The notes under the pieces are model-generated. The model was not told the origin of the DNA. It worked only from the letters and a program-made list of their open reading frames with translations, and ran no database searches. From a bacterium (lineage in GTDB: Bacteria > Zhuqueibacterota > QNDG01 > JAFGCO01): DNA of 64,000 nt. Shown piece by piece: positions 44,396-53,070 of the stretch; the first letter of the stretch is position 1, and every line of letters starts with the position of its first letter. The position numbers were made by a program, and so were the translations under genes. Where the stretch lies: positions 1 to 64,000 of the forward strand of contig JAFGGN010000035.1 of the NCBI GenBank assembly GCA_016930535.1. The letters run 5' to 3'.

Positions 44396-45655
44396 TTATT
44401 TTGTTGGTGCAGTGTAGTGCTGATATATATCCGGTTTGATTTCCTGGAAAAGCTCCATTGTCGCAGTCGTACTGGCACGGTCGAATCCCACGACTTTAAA
44501 CAATGAAAAGAAATACTCAGGCATTTTGCCGTCATTCGCCTCGATTATCTGCGTCTCAAATTGCCGGAGTGCAGTCTTATTGCTCAGTATATCAATCATT
44601 TTCATCTGTGAATTGTAGCCAAAACCCATGACCATCAGATAGTGTTCGTGGTTTTGTCCGGGCAATTTGGCTATCACTCCCAGATCCTCAACGTACCTGC
44701 TCACTTCCCAATTATGATCTGCTTTGAGCGTGATTAAAGAATCATTCTGAGTGAAACTGATCGTCCCCATCCAATCCGGCAAGGTCTGGTAATGAAACGG
44801 CAAGGTCGCTATAAGATCCGAAAGGACCCGTAAATTTTTAAATTCACCGATGTATATCACATTGTGTCCTTTGATATAATCGATATCGATCTCGGAACTG
44901 AAGGATATTCTGAATTTGTGCTGATAAGCCTGGAACACTTTATCCAAATCGATAATATTAAATAAGGAATTGTGCGGTATCTCACCCAATGGGAATTCGG
45001 CTATATTTCGCCTTGGATGCGTTCGTATAAAATTTTCGAGTTCATCTTCCGTGTTGATTTGATAATCCTGAATTCTTCTGACTCTGCCAAGTTCTTCATC
45101 CATTTCATGGAAAATCAGAAAATCCCCGATGATGATTGAATTCTGCATTTCATTATTAAAGAAGTGATCCCAGATACAGCTTTTGGTAGGCAGTGAATCG
45201 ACATTATAATGACTTTTTTGATAACGGTATTTATCGATGGCCAGATACAGGGTCGAAACAGCCAGAAGGACGATTAAAGGCAATACCAGCCTGGGACTGT
45301 TCAAGACGGATTCTTTATTGACAGACTTTCTTTTATTGATCGTAATACGATAATGCCCCTTTGGAATTGTAAGCTGAAACTCATCCTCCCGTCCCTCGGA
45401 TTGATAGTACAGGTTCAGCTTGTTTCGCAGATTATGCATGTGCACGCGGACCGAAGGATTTTCAGCTGAATTGAAATCCGATCCTTTTTTAAAAACATCG
45501 TGTGCAATCGAAATTTCCTTGGGTGCGTAACCGCTTTGGTAAGCTTCAAAAAGATAAGTCAGGAGATTTTGATAGAGTTCACTGCCATTGAATTGACTGC
45601 TCTCAAGAATACGAGTCAACATGGCTTTATATTTATCTTGCTTATTATCCATCAT
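44396..45655 (-). CDS. Membrane-anchored winged-helix transcriptional regulator
   Basis: 419 residues from the first ATG at 45655 (a TTG at 45691 is upstream). Residues ~10-105 match the N-terminal winged-helix-like domain found in some TPR-linked regulators: L-L-T-Y-L-F-E-A-Y, A-P-K-E-I-S-I-A-H-D-V-F-K-K, S-V-R-V-H-M-H-N-L-R-N-K-L and the wing L-T-I-P-K-G-H-Y-R-I. One transmembrane helix (~118-138) follows, then ~280 residues of unrecognised periplasmic domain. This layout resembles CadC-type one-component regulators that bind DNA from the membrane. Its own promoter region carries tandem AACCGTT repeats, suggesting autoregulation. Confidence 0.65.
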   Translation of the reverse strand: MMDNKQDKYKAMLTRILESSQFNGSELYQNLLTYLFEAYQSGYAPKEISIAHDVFKKGSDFNSAENPSVRVHMHNLRNKLNLYYQSEGREDEFQLTIPKGHYRITINKRKSVNKESVLNSPRLVLPLIVLLAVSTLYLAIDKYRYQKSHYNVDSLPTKSCIWDHFFNNEMQNSIIIGDFLIFHEMDEELGRVRRIQDYQINTEDELENFIRTHPRRNIAEFPLGEIPHNSLFNIIDLDKVFQAYQHKFRISFSSEIDIDYIKGHNVIYIGEFKNLRVLSDLIATLPFHYQTLPDWMGTISFTQNDSLITLKADHNWEVSRYVEDLGVIAKLPGQNHEHYLMVMGFGYNSQMKMIDILSNKTALRQFETQIIEANDGKMPEYFFSLFKVVGFDRASTTATMELFQEIKPDIYQHYTAPTK

Positions 45656-45727
45656 CAAGCGTTGTTTGAAATCCTGACGGATTCCGTTCAATTTTTTGCG
45701 TTTTTTATTATTTTAAGCGATATTTAT

Positions 45728-45756
45728 ATAATACAATTTTCAAATTCCTAAATCAA
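45728..45756 (-). promoter_or_regulatory. Predicted promoter of the winged-helix regulator
   Basis: Minus strand: TTGATT (45751-45756), 17-base spacer, TATTAT (45728-45733); leader of ~70 bases to the ATG. Confidence 0.45.
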
Positions 45757-45798
45757 GAAAATTCGTCATCCGATCCGAGCTGAAAAACGGGACGCCGG

Positions 45799-45820
45799 TT
45801 AACCGTTAATAACCGTTATC
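45799..45820. promoter_or_regulatory. Tandem 10-bp operator-like repeats upstream of the regulator
   Basis: TTAACCGTTA directly followed by ATAACCGTTA, a 10-base period, about 42 bases upstream of the regulator -35. Same core as the array at 34081-34107. Confidence 0.55.
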
Positions 45821-45876
45821 AAAGAACCTGCCGGACAAAACCCGGCAACATATTTCTCCAGCAACAGGAATTCATA

Positions 45877-48342
45877 CTAAACACCTCCGGCCATCAGTTT
45901 ATAATACTGGATGTTCTGCCGGATAATCTGTGCCATATTTGTGTCGCCTGTTCTGTTGGCGATTGCCAGTGCCCTGTCTGCCGCTTTAATCGCCTCCCTG
46001 AAATGACCCGATGCCGCGTTGGTCGATGCCAGAATAAGCAACGGCCTGATCTGCTGATTGTCTGTCAGTTCACATGCCCTCGCAGCGAGCCGTATCGCTT
46101 CTTCCACATCACGCAACTCCGTACTTTCAGATGCCAGTATTTCCGCCAGACCGGTCAGTGACTGAACGGCATCCGGATTAATTTCAAGGGCGCTGCGGTA
46201 ATAGGCCGCCGCCTGACGCTTTTCTCCCCGCTGCGCCAGGATACTCGCGAGATTATTCAGAGAAATGTAGTCACTCGGTTCCGCCTGAATGGCCTTGCGG
46301 TAATAGTCAATCGCATCAGACAACTGTTCATGCTGAAGCATGATATCGGCAATTTGCCTGAGTGTTCTGTGATCCGGTTTCAGCGACGCAGCCTGAGTCA
46401 GATGGCTCATTGCCTCGCCGGTATTCCCATTCTCAAGAAGCGCCCGGCCCAGCCGGATATGTGAATTGGCATTGTCCGGGTCAAGCTGTATTCCTTCGGT
46501 CAGGAATTTCAATCCTTCTTTACGATCGCCGGATTTCCAAAGGAGGGCTCCCAGCAAAGACTGCGCATTGCCGCTCTTCGGATTGATGCGAACCGCTTCA
46601 CGGCAATGGGATACGGCTTCATCCAGTCTGCCCTGATCATCCCGGATAACCGCCATTTCAAGCTGCACTTCCCAATTTCGGGGATTGATTTCCAGTGCTT
46701 TTTGACAGGCGATTTCCGCGTTCCGGTAATCCCGGGTCCGCATATGTTCCTGTGCGGTTCTCAGATATGAATTGTCATCGATAAAGCGTTCCCCGATTTT
46801 TCTGATTCCATCGCTGTCCGTATGAACGAATTCAGGGATGTTTGCGGCCCTGTCCGAAGCCGTAAATTGCGACAGCAGAACCGGCGGGCTGCTGTTTCCC
46901 TTCTCATCGATATGGGTCAGAAACAACTGCGTATACGCCGAATTCGCCTTCGAGGCAAAAACCAGCCACTTCGAGTTCGGTGACCAGCTGTGCCATGAAT
47001 TCATGCGATTCGTATTACAGCTCAGCCTTCTCGCCTCGCCTCCTTCCGCCGGTATGATATAGAGGTCGCTGTCCTCCTGAAGCAGCATAAAGCTTTCCGC
47101 CTTGCAGAATACGATCCACCGGCCGTCAGGAGAATATTTGGCAAAATAATTACTCATCCCGTCCTGTGAAGCGCCCTGCAGGGGTTCGGCCTTGCCTCCC
47201 CTCCCGCTGTTAAACGGAATTTTGTAAAGATCGAACTTGAACAGGGTGTCATGGTTGATAAAATCCCTGCAGTCCTCGGCGGTGAGCAGGACACCGCCCC
47301 TTTCAAGTATCGATTTTCGTGTGATCGCCCTGGCGCGGGCGAACACGATGGTTTTTCCATCCGGGCTCCACGAGGGATTGCTTTGTACAACATTCTTATC
47401 ATCCGCACCGGGCAGGGAATAAAAGGTCTCTTTATCCCGGTCGTAAACAACCAGAATCCCCTTCACCGGGAAAAAGAGCTGGGAGAATGCCAGGTTATCC
47501 ACTGCCACAAACACCGATCTGTCTTTAACCGTGCTTATCGCGTATTTTCCGTCCGGGGAAATCTGGGAGAGCAGGCCGAATGTCAGTTCCTTGTCTTCCC
47601 GTTGATAATCCGACCAGGTAATAATATTCGTATGATCAAGTATCATCTGTTTCCCGGTTGGAACAATGGTATACGAGCCCTTGTCGCTGGCATAATCGAC
47701 ATCCATTGCGAGCAGTGATCCATCCGCCGTGAATGAATGACAATTGCCGCAAACCGGCAGGTTGTCCAATACGACAGGAGGCTGTTCCCTTGATGAAACT
47801 TCTCCAAATCTCCAGCAGATGTCCGTGGGATCCTTGACCGCATCTTCAAATGGCAGGTTCACCTCACGATAAAATATCGGCGCACCGACCGAATCTTTGG
47901 AAGTGCTGATCCCAAAGCCCGCTTTTGACAAAAACTGACGGGATCCGGCGGAATTGAATCCGAGAATGTCGATTTTCGCTTCCTTTTCAACGGAGCGGCG
48001 TTTGATCATTGCCCATTGCTTTTCGGAAGGCACCCATTCCTTCGCCTCACTGAGAACAGCCAATCCCCTGGAGCCGTCCTGAAAATTGACAGAGACGATC
48101 CATGAATCGGATTTTTCGTTATCATCTTTCCATTCGAACCCGGGAGGAATGATCTCAGGAGGAAAAATCGTTCCGTCACCGGGATAAAGGACATCGATCC
48201 GGCTGCAAAGGGCATTCTCGCTGTATTCATTCAAAATCCGGTCCGCTGACGGTGTTCCCGAACGAAACAAAAAATAAATAGCCGACAAGACGATCAGACC
48301 GGCTGCTGCGGCTGAAACCGAAGTCCTGATGGATTTGCCCAT
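45877..48342 (-). CDS. PD40/WD40-like and TPR protein with a CxxCH motif
   Basis: 821 residues from the ATG at 48342 (AGGAG 9 bases upstream; earlier starts would bury the signal anchor at 9-27). Residues ~190-540 carry TolB-type PD40 beta-propeller repeats (I-S-P-D-G-K-Y-A; P-S-W-S-P-D-G-K-T-I-V-F; Y-S-P-D-G-R-W-I-V-F), and ~565-820 hold about seven TPR repeats. Before the propeller, L-P-V-C-G-N-C-H-S-F (Cys198, Cys201, His202) is a haem-c attachment motif set in a phrase (C-H-S-F-x-x-D-G) that I recall from other PD40 proteins. Anchored in the membrane facing the periplasm. Lies 89 bases after the CotH gene, so likely the same operon. Role unknown. Confidence 0.75.
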   Translation of the reverse strand: MGKSIRTSVSAAAAGLIVLSAIYFLFRSGTPSADRILNEYSENALCSRIDVLYPGDGTIFPPEIIPPGFEWKDDNEKSDSWIVSVNFQDGSRGLAVLSEAKEWVPSEKQWAMIKRRSVEKEAKIDILGFNSAGSRQFLSKAGFGISTSKDSVGAPIFYREVNLPFEDAVKDPTDICWRFGEVSSREQPPVVLDNLPVCGNCHSFTADGSLLAMDVDYASDKGSYTIVPTGKQMILDHTNIITWSDYQREDKELTFGLLSQISPDGKYAISTVKDRSVFVAVDNLAFSQLFFPVKGILVVYDRDKETFYSLPGADDKNVVQSNPSWSPDGKTIVFARARAITRKSILERGGVLLTAEDCRDFINHDTLFKFDLYKIPFNSGRGGKAEPLQGASQDGMSNYFAKYSPDGRWIVFCKAESFMLLQEDSDLYIIPAEGGEARRLSCNTNRMNSWHSWSPNSKWLVFASKANSAYTQLFLTHIDEKGNSSPPVLLSQFTASDRAANIPEFVHTDSDGIRKIGERFIDDNSYLRTAQEHMRTRDYRNAEIACQKALEINPRNWEVQLEMAVIRDDQGRLDEAVSHCREAVRINPKSGNAQSLLGALLWKSGDRKEGLKFLTEGIQLDPDNANSHIRLGRALLENGNTGEAMSHLTQAASLKPDHRTLRQIADIMLQHEQLSDAIDYYRKAIQAEPSDYISLNNLASILAQRGEKRQAAAYYRSALEINPDAVQSLTGLAEILASESTELRDVEEAIRLAARACELTDNQQIRPLLILASTNAASGHFREAIKAADRALAIANRTGDTNMAQIIRQNIQYYKLMAGGV

Positions 48343-48431
48343 GGCACATTCTCCTGTAAACAAGGAATTGTGCTGATAAATAACGGTTTGTTTAGCTTTC
48401 GTACTTAATAAAACTCCCGGATCACCCATTC

Positions 48432-51400
48432 TCACCGCATCAGGAGCATCTTCCTGATTTTTACATCGTCACCCCCGATACGGAGACGGTAAAAATAGAC
48501 CCCGGTTGCCAGATCGCCTGCATCGAACCGGATCGTGTAACGGCCGGATTCCTGATAATCATTGACAAGGGCTTTCACTTCCCTGCCGAGGATGTTGTAT
48601 ATTTTCAACGTCACGAAATCCGGCTGCGCCAATGAATAAGAAATCCGGGTCGTGGCATTGAACGGATTGGGGACGTTTTGACCGAGCGCAAAGCGACCGG
48701 GCATGGAACCGGTGCAATTGTCCCCGCACCCGCTTGCTTCATCCACCGCACCCGGTGAGCCGTTGATCTGAAGGGATGCCCGCCACTGCTCCGGATCGTT
48801 TAAACTTCCGGCCGGAAAGGATTCGACTGGAACCAGCGAATATCCGTCACCGTCCGGCGACTTCGGCCAGGGTGCACGGTCATTGTAACGCACGGAGAAT
48901 ACCGTATCCCCGGCCGCTTCGAGAAGCGTAATCCGTTCACCGGAATTATCCAGCGCGCCTTCATAGACACCGTCCGGTAAAAATCCGTAGCGCCCGGCGA
49001 AATAAGCCTCATGGGAAGCCAGTATAAAGAAAGCACCGGGGGCAATGACCGTGTTCGCCGGAAAACCGTATGAAACGCCGTCAAACCGCATGCCCGTCAG
49101 GTCCACGGGTGCCGTTCCTGTATTCATCAGCTCAAGAAACTCGAACAGGCGGTCATCCAGGCCGTTTTCGGCCAGCGGGTGATAATGAATTTCGGTGAGT
49201 TTCAGGTTTGCAATTTCCGAAGGCAGGGTAAACACCGCCTCCGTCAGCGGGCTCCACTCGCTGTTGCTCAGAATCCGGGCTTTCACGACCGTGCTCTGGT
49301 TCAGCGTCAAGGGTTCCGTATACAGTACAGCGGATTCTGAAATGTCCGGGCTCCCGCTCCCGCCCATTACCGGATCCGACCCGTTCAGGGTATAATAGAT
49401 ATCCCCGGAAGTCACGGATATGGTGAGCATGTCTCCCTTTTCAATGATGTTTGAAAAATTCAAATCCCCATTGATCGCGAACCTGGGTGCAGTGACACGC
49501 GGGAAAAGATTGGCCTGCCTCAGCTGGCTGATGAAAAAACCGGTCCGGGTCGGGAAATACTCATTCAGGAGGAAGTCCCGCTCCGCAAGCCAGTGTTCTT
49601 TTGTGTAGAGCGGGAAAGGATCGCCAAACCGATAGGGATGGACATCGCGGCGGTAATCGCCCCACCGCGCTGACTCCGCAATAATCGCCTGATCGATTTG
49701 ATTCATGCGGTTCATCCATCGCCGTGAAGCGGCCTCAGGGGTCAGCACCCCGTTATCGAAACAAAGCACCTGCGCACGGTCCGCAAACAGGCGGCGGAAA
49801 TCGGCATTTGCCCGCAGCCGCTGAAACAGATAACTCGGACAGCCGGGATTGTTTTCATTGAGATCGTTCGCCCGCACGTCTTCGAGCACATGTTCGGCAT
49901 CCCAGCTTAAAAACTGAAATCCTTTCCCCGGCTGCATCCGGTTTCGGATGGCCACCCAATTGTGATGATCCCAGTCCCAGTTGCCGCCGTAGAAATTCAT
50001 GATCATGTAATCGATGAGGCTGACCACATCGAGATAGGCTTTCAGCTGCGGATTCGGCGTGCCGTCCGGATTCTTCCCCTGGATCAGCTGATAGTTCGTG
50101 TTGCCGGCCAGGCCGGCGCCGGCCAGATCCATCATGGCTTCCCAGTCCGTCCAGTCCCCATCCACCAGGTCTTCTTCATCCTTGATGATGTCAAACTCAT
50201 CCTCATCGCCCGGCAGGTATGTCGCGGCATAGGCCTTGTCCGTATATTCGGTGGGATTGTAAATTCCCCAGTAAATCCCGTTGATGTACAGATGGACATA
50301 GCGGCCGTGCCCGGAAAGATGCCCCGATTCAAGCTGGGTATCCTTGGCCCAGATATCGCGGCCTAACTGGGTACGTACGCGTTCGGCATGCTTCCAGTGA
50401 AGCCAGGTATTGCCGAAACCCGCACGCAGAACCAGCGCATCGAAGCTGGATGCCGCCGAATCGCCGAAAAGCGGATATTCCAGCCGGCCGGGCCCGTATT
50501 TGCTCCTGAAAACGAGCCGGAACGAATGCTTGGAGGATTTTTCCGCCCTCCGGCTGTGGCCCCCGTGCAGCCTGATGCCGGCATCGATTTGAAATTCCTC
50601 GGATCCGTCCCGGGTAAAAAACTCAACCGAAACCGGACGTTCCCATCCGTCCCCCAGTGCGGACGGATGATTCGGATTGACATCCGGAGCCCTCGTGTAA
50701 ATATAGATACCGCCGGTCAACGAATCGGTGCTGTGCGAAAACAGGTTGTCTTTATCCGTCACCAGGCACAATGCGGGCAGGGAGAGCAATGCATCCTTCA
50801 TCTGCGGGCCGTACACCGGATCCTGGACAATCTCCGGATCCATTTCATAATCCGCGATCGCGGTTCCGTTGATGGCGGCATAAGGCCCCCATTCTGCCGG
50901 GTATCCCGGCGGATCATTGGGCTGATGGATCACATCGTCCAAAAACAGGTACGTGCATGTGGTCACTTTGCTCGTCAGCACACCGGATTTCACAGTGACA
51001 GCCCTGAGAAGCGTGGTCGTTGCAACCTGTATCGGGGCGGTATATTCGGTCCGGCTGCCGGGTTCGGGCGGGCTGCCGTCCGTCGTATAGTAAATTTTCA
51101 CATCGGTGAGACCGGAGGTGATTTCAACCTCGAAGGGCTGTTCATAAAAACCGCGGCTCACGCTGAATTCAGGCGGCGGCAGCAGTCCTTCATCGGCGAG
51201 CTGATTCGCCGCCCCGGGTGTCGGACTGCCGGTTGCCACATAATCGCCCTCAACATAGGCATACGATATATCCGTTTTCTGTTCGGGAAAAGCCGGGTCG
51301 AATTCGGTGGCCGCATCCCCGTCGGGTTTGATGAGTGCCAGATATTCTCCGGATCCGCTGATGGCAAAATTCGCATGCAGTTGCTGGCCGGCCCCGGTGC

Positions 51401-51719
51401 GGTCCTTGTTCGACGCGAAAACGACCAGGTAGCTTTCTGCTGCAATGATTTGCCGTGGGAATTTCCATTTTCCCGGTTCCTCTTTACGGTCTGTCAGCGA
51501 CCAGCCCAGCAGATCGATTTCCGAGCCGGTCGGATTGTAGATCTCGATCCAGTCCGAAAAATCCCCGTCTTCATCGGCCAGCGTGGATGAATTGAGTGCC
51601 ATAAATTCATTGATGCGCAGGGTGGTTTCCTGCGACCATGCGGTTGAATACGCAAATAAACAGAAAATAAAACCGATGGCGATCACCCGAATCCTGCCGC
51701 TTTGTTTTCTCATATCCAT
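48432..51719 (-). CDS. CotH kinase-like protein with lamin-tail domains, T9SS-sorted (second copy)
   Basis: 1095 residues, full-length paralogue of the protein at 14475-17771 with the same order: signal peptide (1-29), lamin-tail, chitobiase-C-like (Y-Y-T-T-D-G-S-P-P), linker Y-L-F-L-D-D-V-I-H-Q-P-N-D-P-P-G-Y shared with the paralogue, CotH region with F-L-S-W-D-A-E-H-V-L-E-D (about 607), second chitobiase-C-like, second lamin-tail, T9SS domain (N-V-P-N-P-F-N-A; ends R-K-M-L-L-M-R). Again Glu replaces the second Asp of the CotH D-x-D pair. ATG at 51719, alternative at 51713. Heads an operon with the PD40/TPR protein instead of the HlyD/TolC/VTC set. Confidence 0.8.
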   Translation of the reverse strand: MDMRKQSGRIRVIAIGFIFCLFAYSTAWSQETTLRINEFMALNSSTLADEDGDFSDWIEIYNPTGSEIDLLGWSLTDRKEEPGKWKFPRQIIAAESYLVVFASNKDRTGAGQQLHANFAISGSGEYLALIKPDGDAATEFDPAFPEQKTDISYAYVEGDYVATGSPTPGAANQLADEGLLPPPEFSVSRGFYEQPFEVEITSGLTDVKIYYTTDGSPPEPGSRTEYTAPIQVATTTLLRAVTVKSGVLTSKVTTCTYLFLDDVIHQPNDPPGYPAEWGPYAAINGTAIADYEMDPEIVQDPVYGPQMKDALLSLPALCLVTDKDNLFSHSTDSLTGGIYIYTRAPDVNPNHPSALGDGWERPVSVEFFTRDGSEEFQIDAGIRLHGGHSRRAEKSSKHSFRLVFRSKYGPGRLEYPLFGDSAASSFDALVLRAGFGNTWLHWKHAERVRTQLGRDIWAKDTQLESGHLSGHGRYVHLYINGIYWGIYNPTEYTDKAYAATYLPGDEDEFDIIKDEEDLVDGDWTDWEAMMDLAGAGLAGNTNYQLIQGKNPDGTPNPQLKAYLDVVSLIDYMIMNFYGGNWDWDHHNWVAIRNRMQPGKGFQFLSWDAEHVLEDVRANDLNENNPGCPSYLFQRLRANADFRRLFADRAQVLCFDNGVLTPEAASRRWMNRMNQIDQAIIAESARWGDYRRDVHPYRFGDPFPLYTKEHWLAERDFLLNEYFPTRTGFFISQLRQANLFPRVTAPRFAINGDLNFSNIIEKGDMLTISVTSGDIYYTLNGSDPVMGGSGSPDISESAVLYTEPLTLNQSTVVKARILSNSEWSPLTEAVFTLPSEIANLKLTEIHYHPLAENGLDDRLFEFLELMNTGTAPVDLTGMRFDGVSYGFPANTVIAPGAFFILASHEAYFAGRYGFLPDGVYEGALDNSGERITLLEAAGDTVFSVRYNDRAPWPKSPDGDGYSLVPVESFPAGSLNDPEQWRASLQINGSPGAVDEASGCGDNCTGSMPGRFALGQNVPNPFNATTRISYSLAQPDFVTLKIYNILGREVKALVNDYQESGRYTIRFDAGDLATGVYFYRLRIGGDDVKIRKMLLMR

Positions 51720-51753
51720 TAATCCCGTTTAAATAAACATGATAACCTATGAC

Positions 51754-51782
51754 AAATTAAACATTATTTGTATTTAAGTCAA
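51754..51782 (-). promoter_or_regulatory. Predicted promoter of the second CotH operon
   Basis: Minus strand: TTGACT (51777-51782), exactly 17 bases, TAATTT (51754-51759); the start codon is 35 bases downstream. Confidence 0.5.
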
Positions 51783-51862
51783 ACCATACATGCCGGAATA
51801 TGATACTTCTAATATATACGGCATAAAAACAGGGATAATCGGTCTTCCCATCTCATATGTGT

Positions 51863-51912
51863 AAAAAAAAGGCTTTCGGATTCCTTGCTTTATTGCCGGA
51901 AATCCAAAAGCC
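51863..51912 (-). terminator. Strong rho-independent terminator of the PorV operon
   Basis: Minus strand: a GGCTTTTGGATTT...GGAATCCGAAAGCC hairpin followed by eight T residues. Lies 80 bases past the PorV-like gene stop and closes the operon running from 59398. Confidence 0.8.
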
Positions 51913-51991
51913 CCTCATTTCAACGTTCCGTCCCGTCTGGTTGAGCAGGAAGGTCCATTGATTTACACAACGGATAAAAAACTGGACCGGA

Positions 51992-53005
51992 TCAGAAACC
52001 CAATCCGATCGATATTTTCTGAATATAATTCAACACGCCGAAATCATGATAAGCATAATCCAGCATCAGTCGCATGCCGCTCATTGAATAGTTCACTCCG
52101 GCGCCGAGACTCAATCCCTCCTCCGATTCATCGTTCAACAGGGATTTATAACCGGCCCGGATCGAGAACATCCGGTTGAAAACGTATTCACATCCGGCAT
52201 TCACGCTTTCGTAATCGTCATTCGGATGCAGCGCATCCACTGCCAGTATCAGGTTGCTGTTTCCGGCGCCCTTCAGTACATCAATCGAAATCCCGACCCG
52301 GAACAGGAGCGGAAGGTCATAAGCGTCTGTCTTAAGATAGGCAGATATGTTTTCATTATTGCCCGAGACAGTCGGATCCGGATCTGACTGCGTCTGCATA
52401 TCCCGGCCGCTGAGCCGCATCTTAGTTCCGTAATTCGTGATACTCATGCCGATTTTCATTCCATGTAACTGCGAGTCGAACATCGCGCCAATGTCAAATG
52501 CGGCTCCGTTTGCAGTGGAATGGTAAATTCGTTCATGAATGAATTTCGCTGACATACCAATGGAAAACCGGTCGGTTAGATTCCGGGCGTATGACAAACC
52601 GAAAGCGGAGCTCCCCGCATCGAACATTTCTCCGGTTCCATCGGGCTGCAAAAGAGTTGTCCGCTCCATTTCGTCCATGGTCTCGAACTGGCCGCTCACA
52701 CCGATATTACCGAGATTGCCCATATTTACGGCCACACCCGCATAGCTCATCCCGATATCCGCGATCCACTGGGCATGACTGAAAACGGCTTCGTTCCCCT
52801 TTATCCGTGCCAATCCGGCCGGATTCCAGAACATGGCCGTGGCGTCTTCAACTACAGAGACATAGGCGCTGCCCATCCCTACGGCACGCGCACCGACATC
52901 CACTTTCAAAAATGTCGCCGCCGTTGTTCCGGTCTTCGTGACTTCCTTCGCACTGAGCCCGGCCGCTACAGCGATCACCAACAGGATGTATAATGCTTTT
53001 CTCAT
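51992..53005 (-). CDS. PorV/PorQ-family outer-membrane protein (T9SS component-like)
   Basis: 337 residues: signal peptide (1-19), then the family opening F-L-K-V-D-V-G-A-R-A-V-G-M-G-S-A-Y-V and A-M-F-W-N-P-A-G-L-A, followed by a FadL-like 14-strand barrel ending I-S-I-G-L-G-F. PorV (LptO) shuttles T9SS cargo from the translocon to the attachment machinery; PorV/PorQ-like proteins are abundant in FCB genomes and not all are T9SS parts, so the assignment to sorting is inferred from the many T9SS-tagged proteins here. AAGGAG precedes the ATG. Third gene of an operon with a TonB receptor and a large secreted protein; a terminator follows. Confidence 0.85.
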   Translation of the reverse strand: MRKALYILLVIAVAAGLSAKEVTKTGTTAATFLKVDVGARAVGMGSAYVSVVEDATAMFWNPAGLARIKGNEAVFSHAQWIADIGMSYAGVAVNMGNLGNIGVSGQFETMDEMERTTLLQPDGTGEMFDAGSSAFGLSYARNLTDRFSIGMSAKFIHERIYHSTANGAAFDIGAMFDSQLHGMKIGMSITNYGTKMRLSGRDMQTQSDPDPTVSGNNENISAYLKTDAYDLPLLFRVGISIDVLKGAGNSNLILAVDALHPNDDYESVNAGCEYVFNRMFSIRAGYKSLLNDESEEGLSLGAGVNYSMSGMRLMLDYAYHDFGVLNYIQKISIGLGF

Positions 53006-53070
53006 CGCATCGTCTCCTTATCGTTTCAAGGATACAGGAATCCGTTTCAACGAATCCCGTTCCGAACTTC

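Noticed and set aside
50388..51590. 400-codon plus-strand open frame
   Set aside because: Antisense to the second CotH gene; the equivalent stretch of the paralogue gives a similar false frame.
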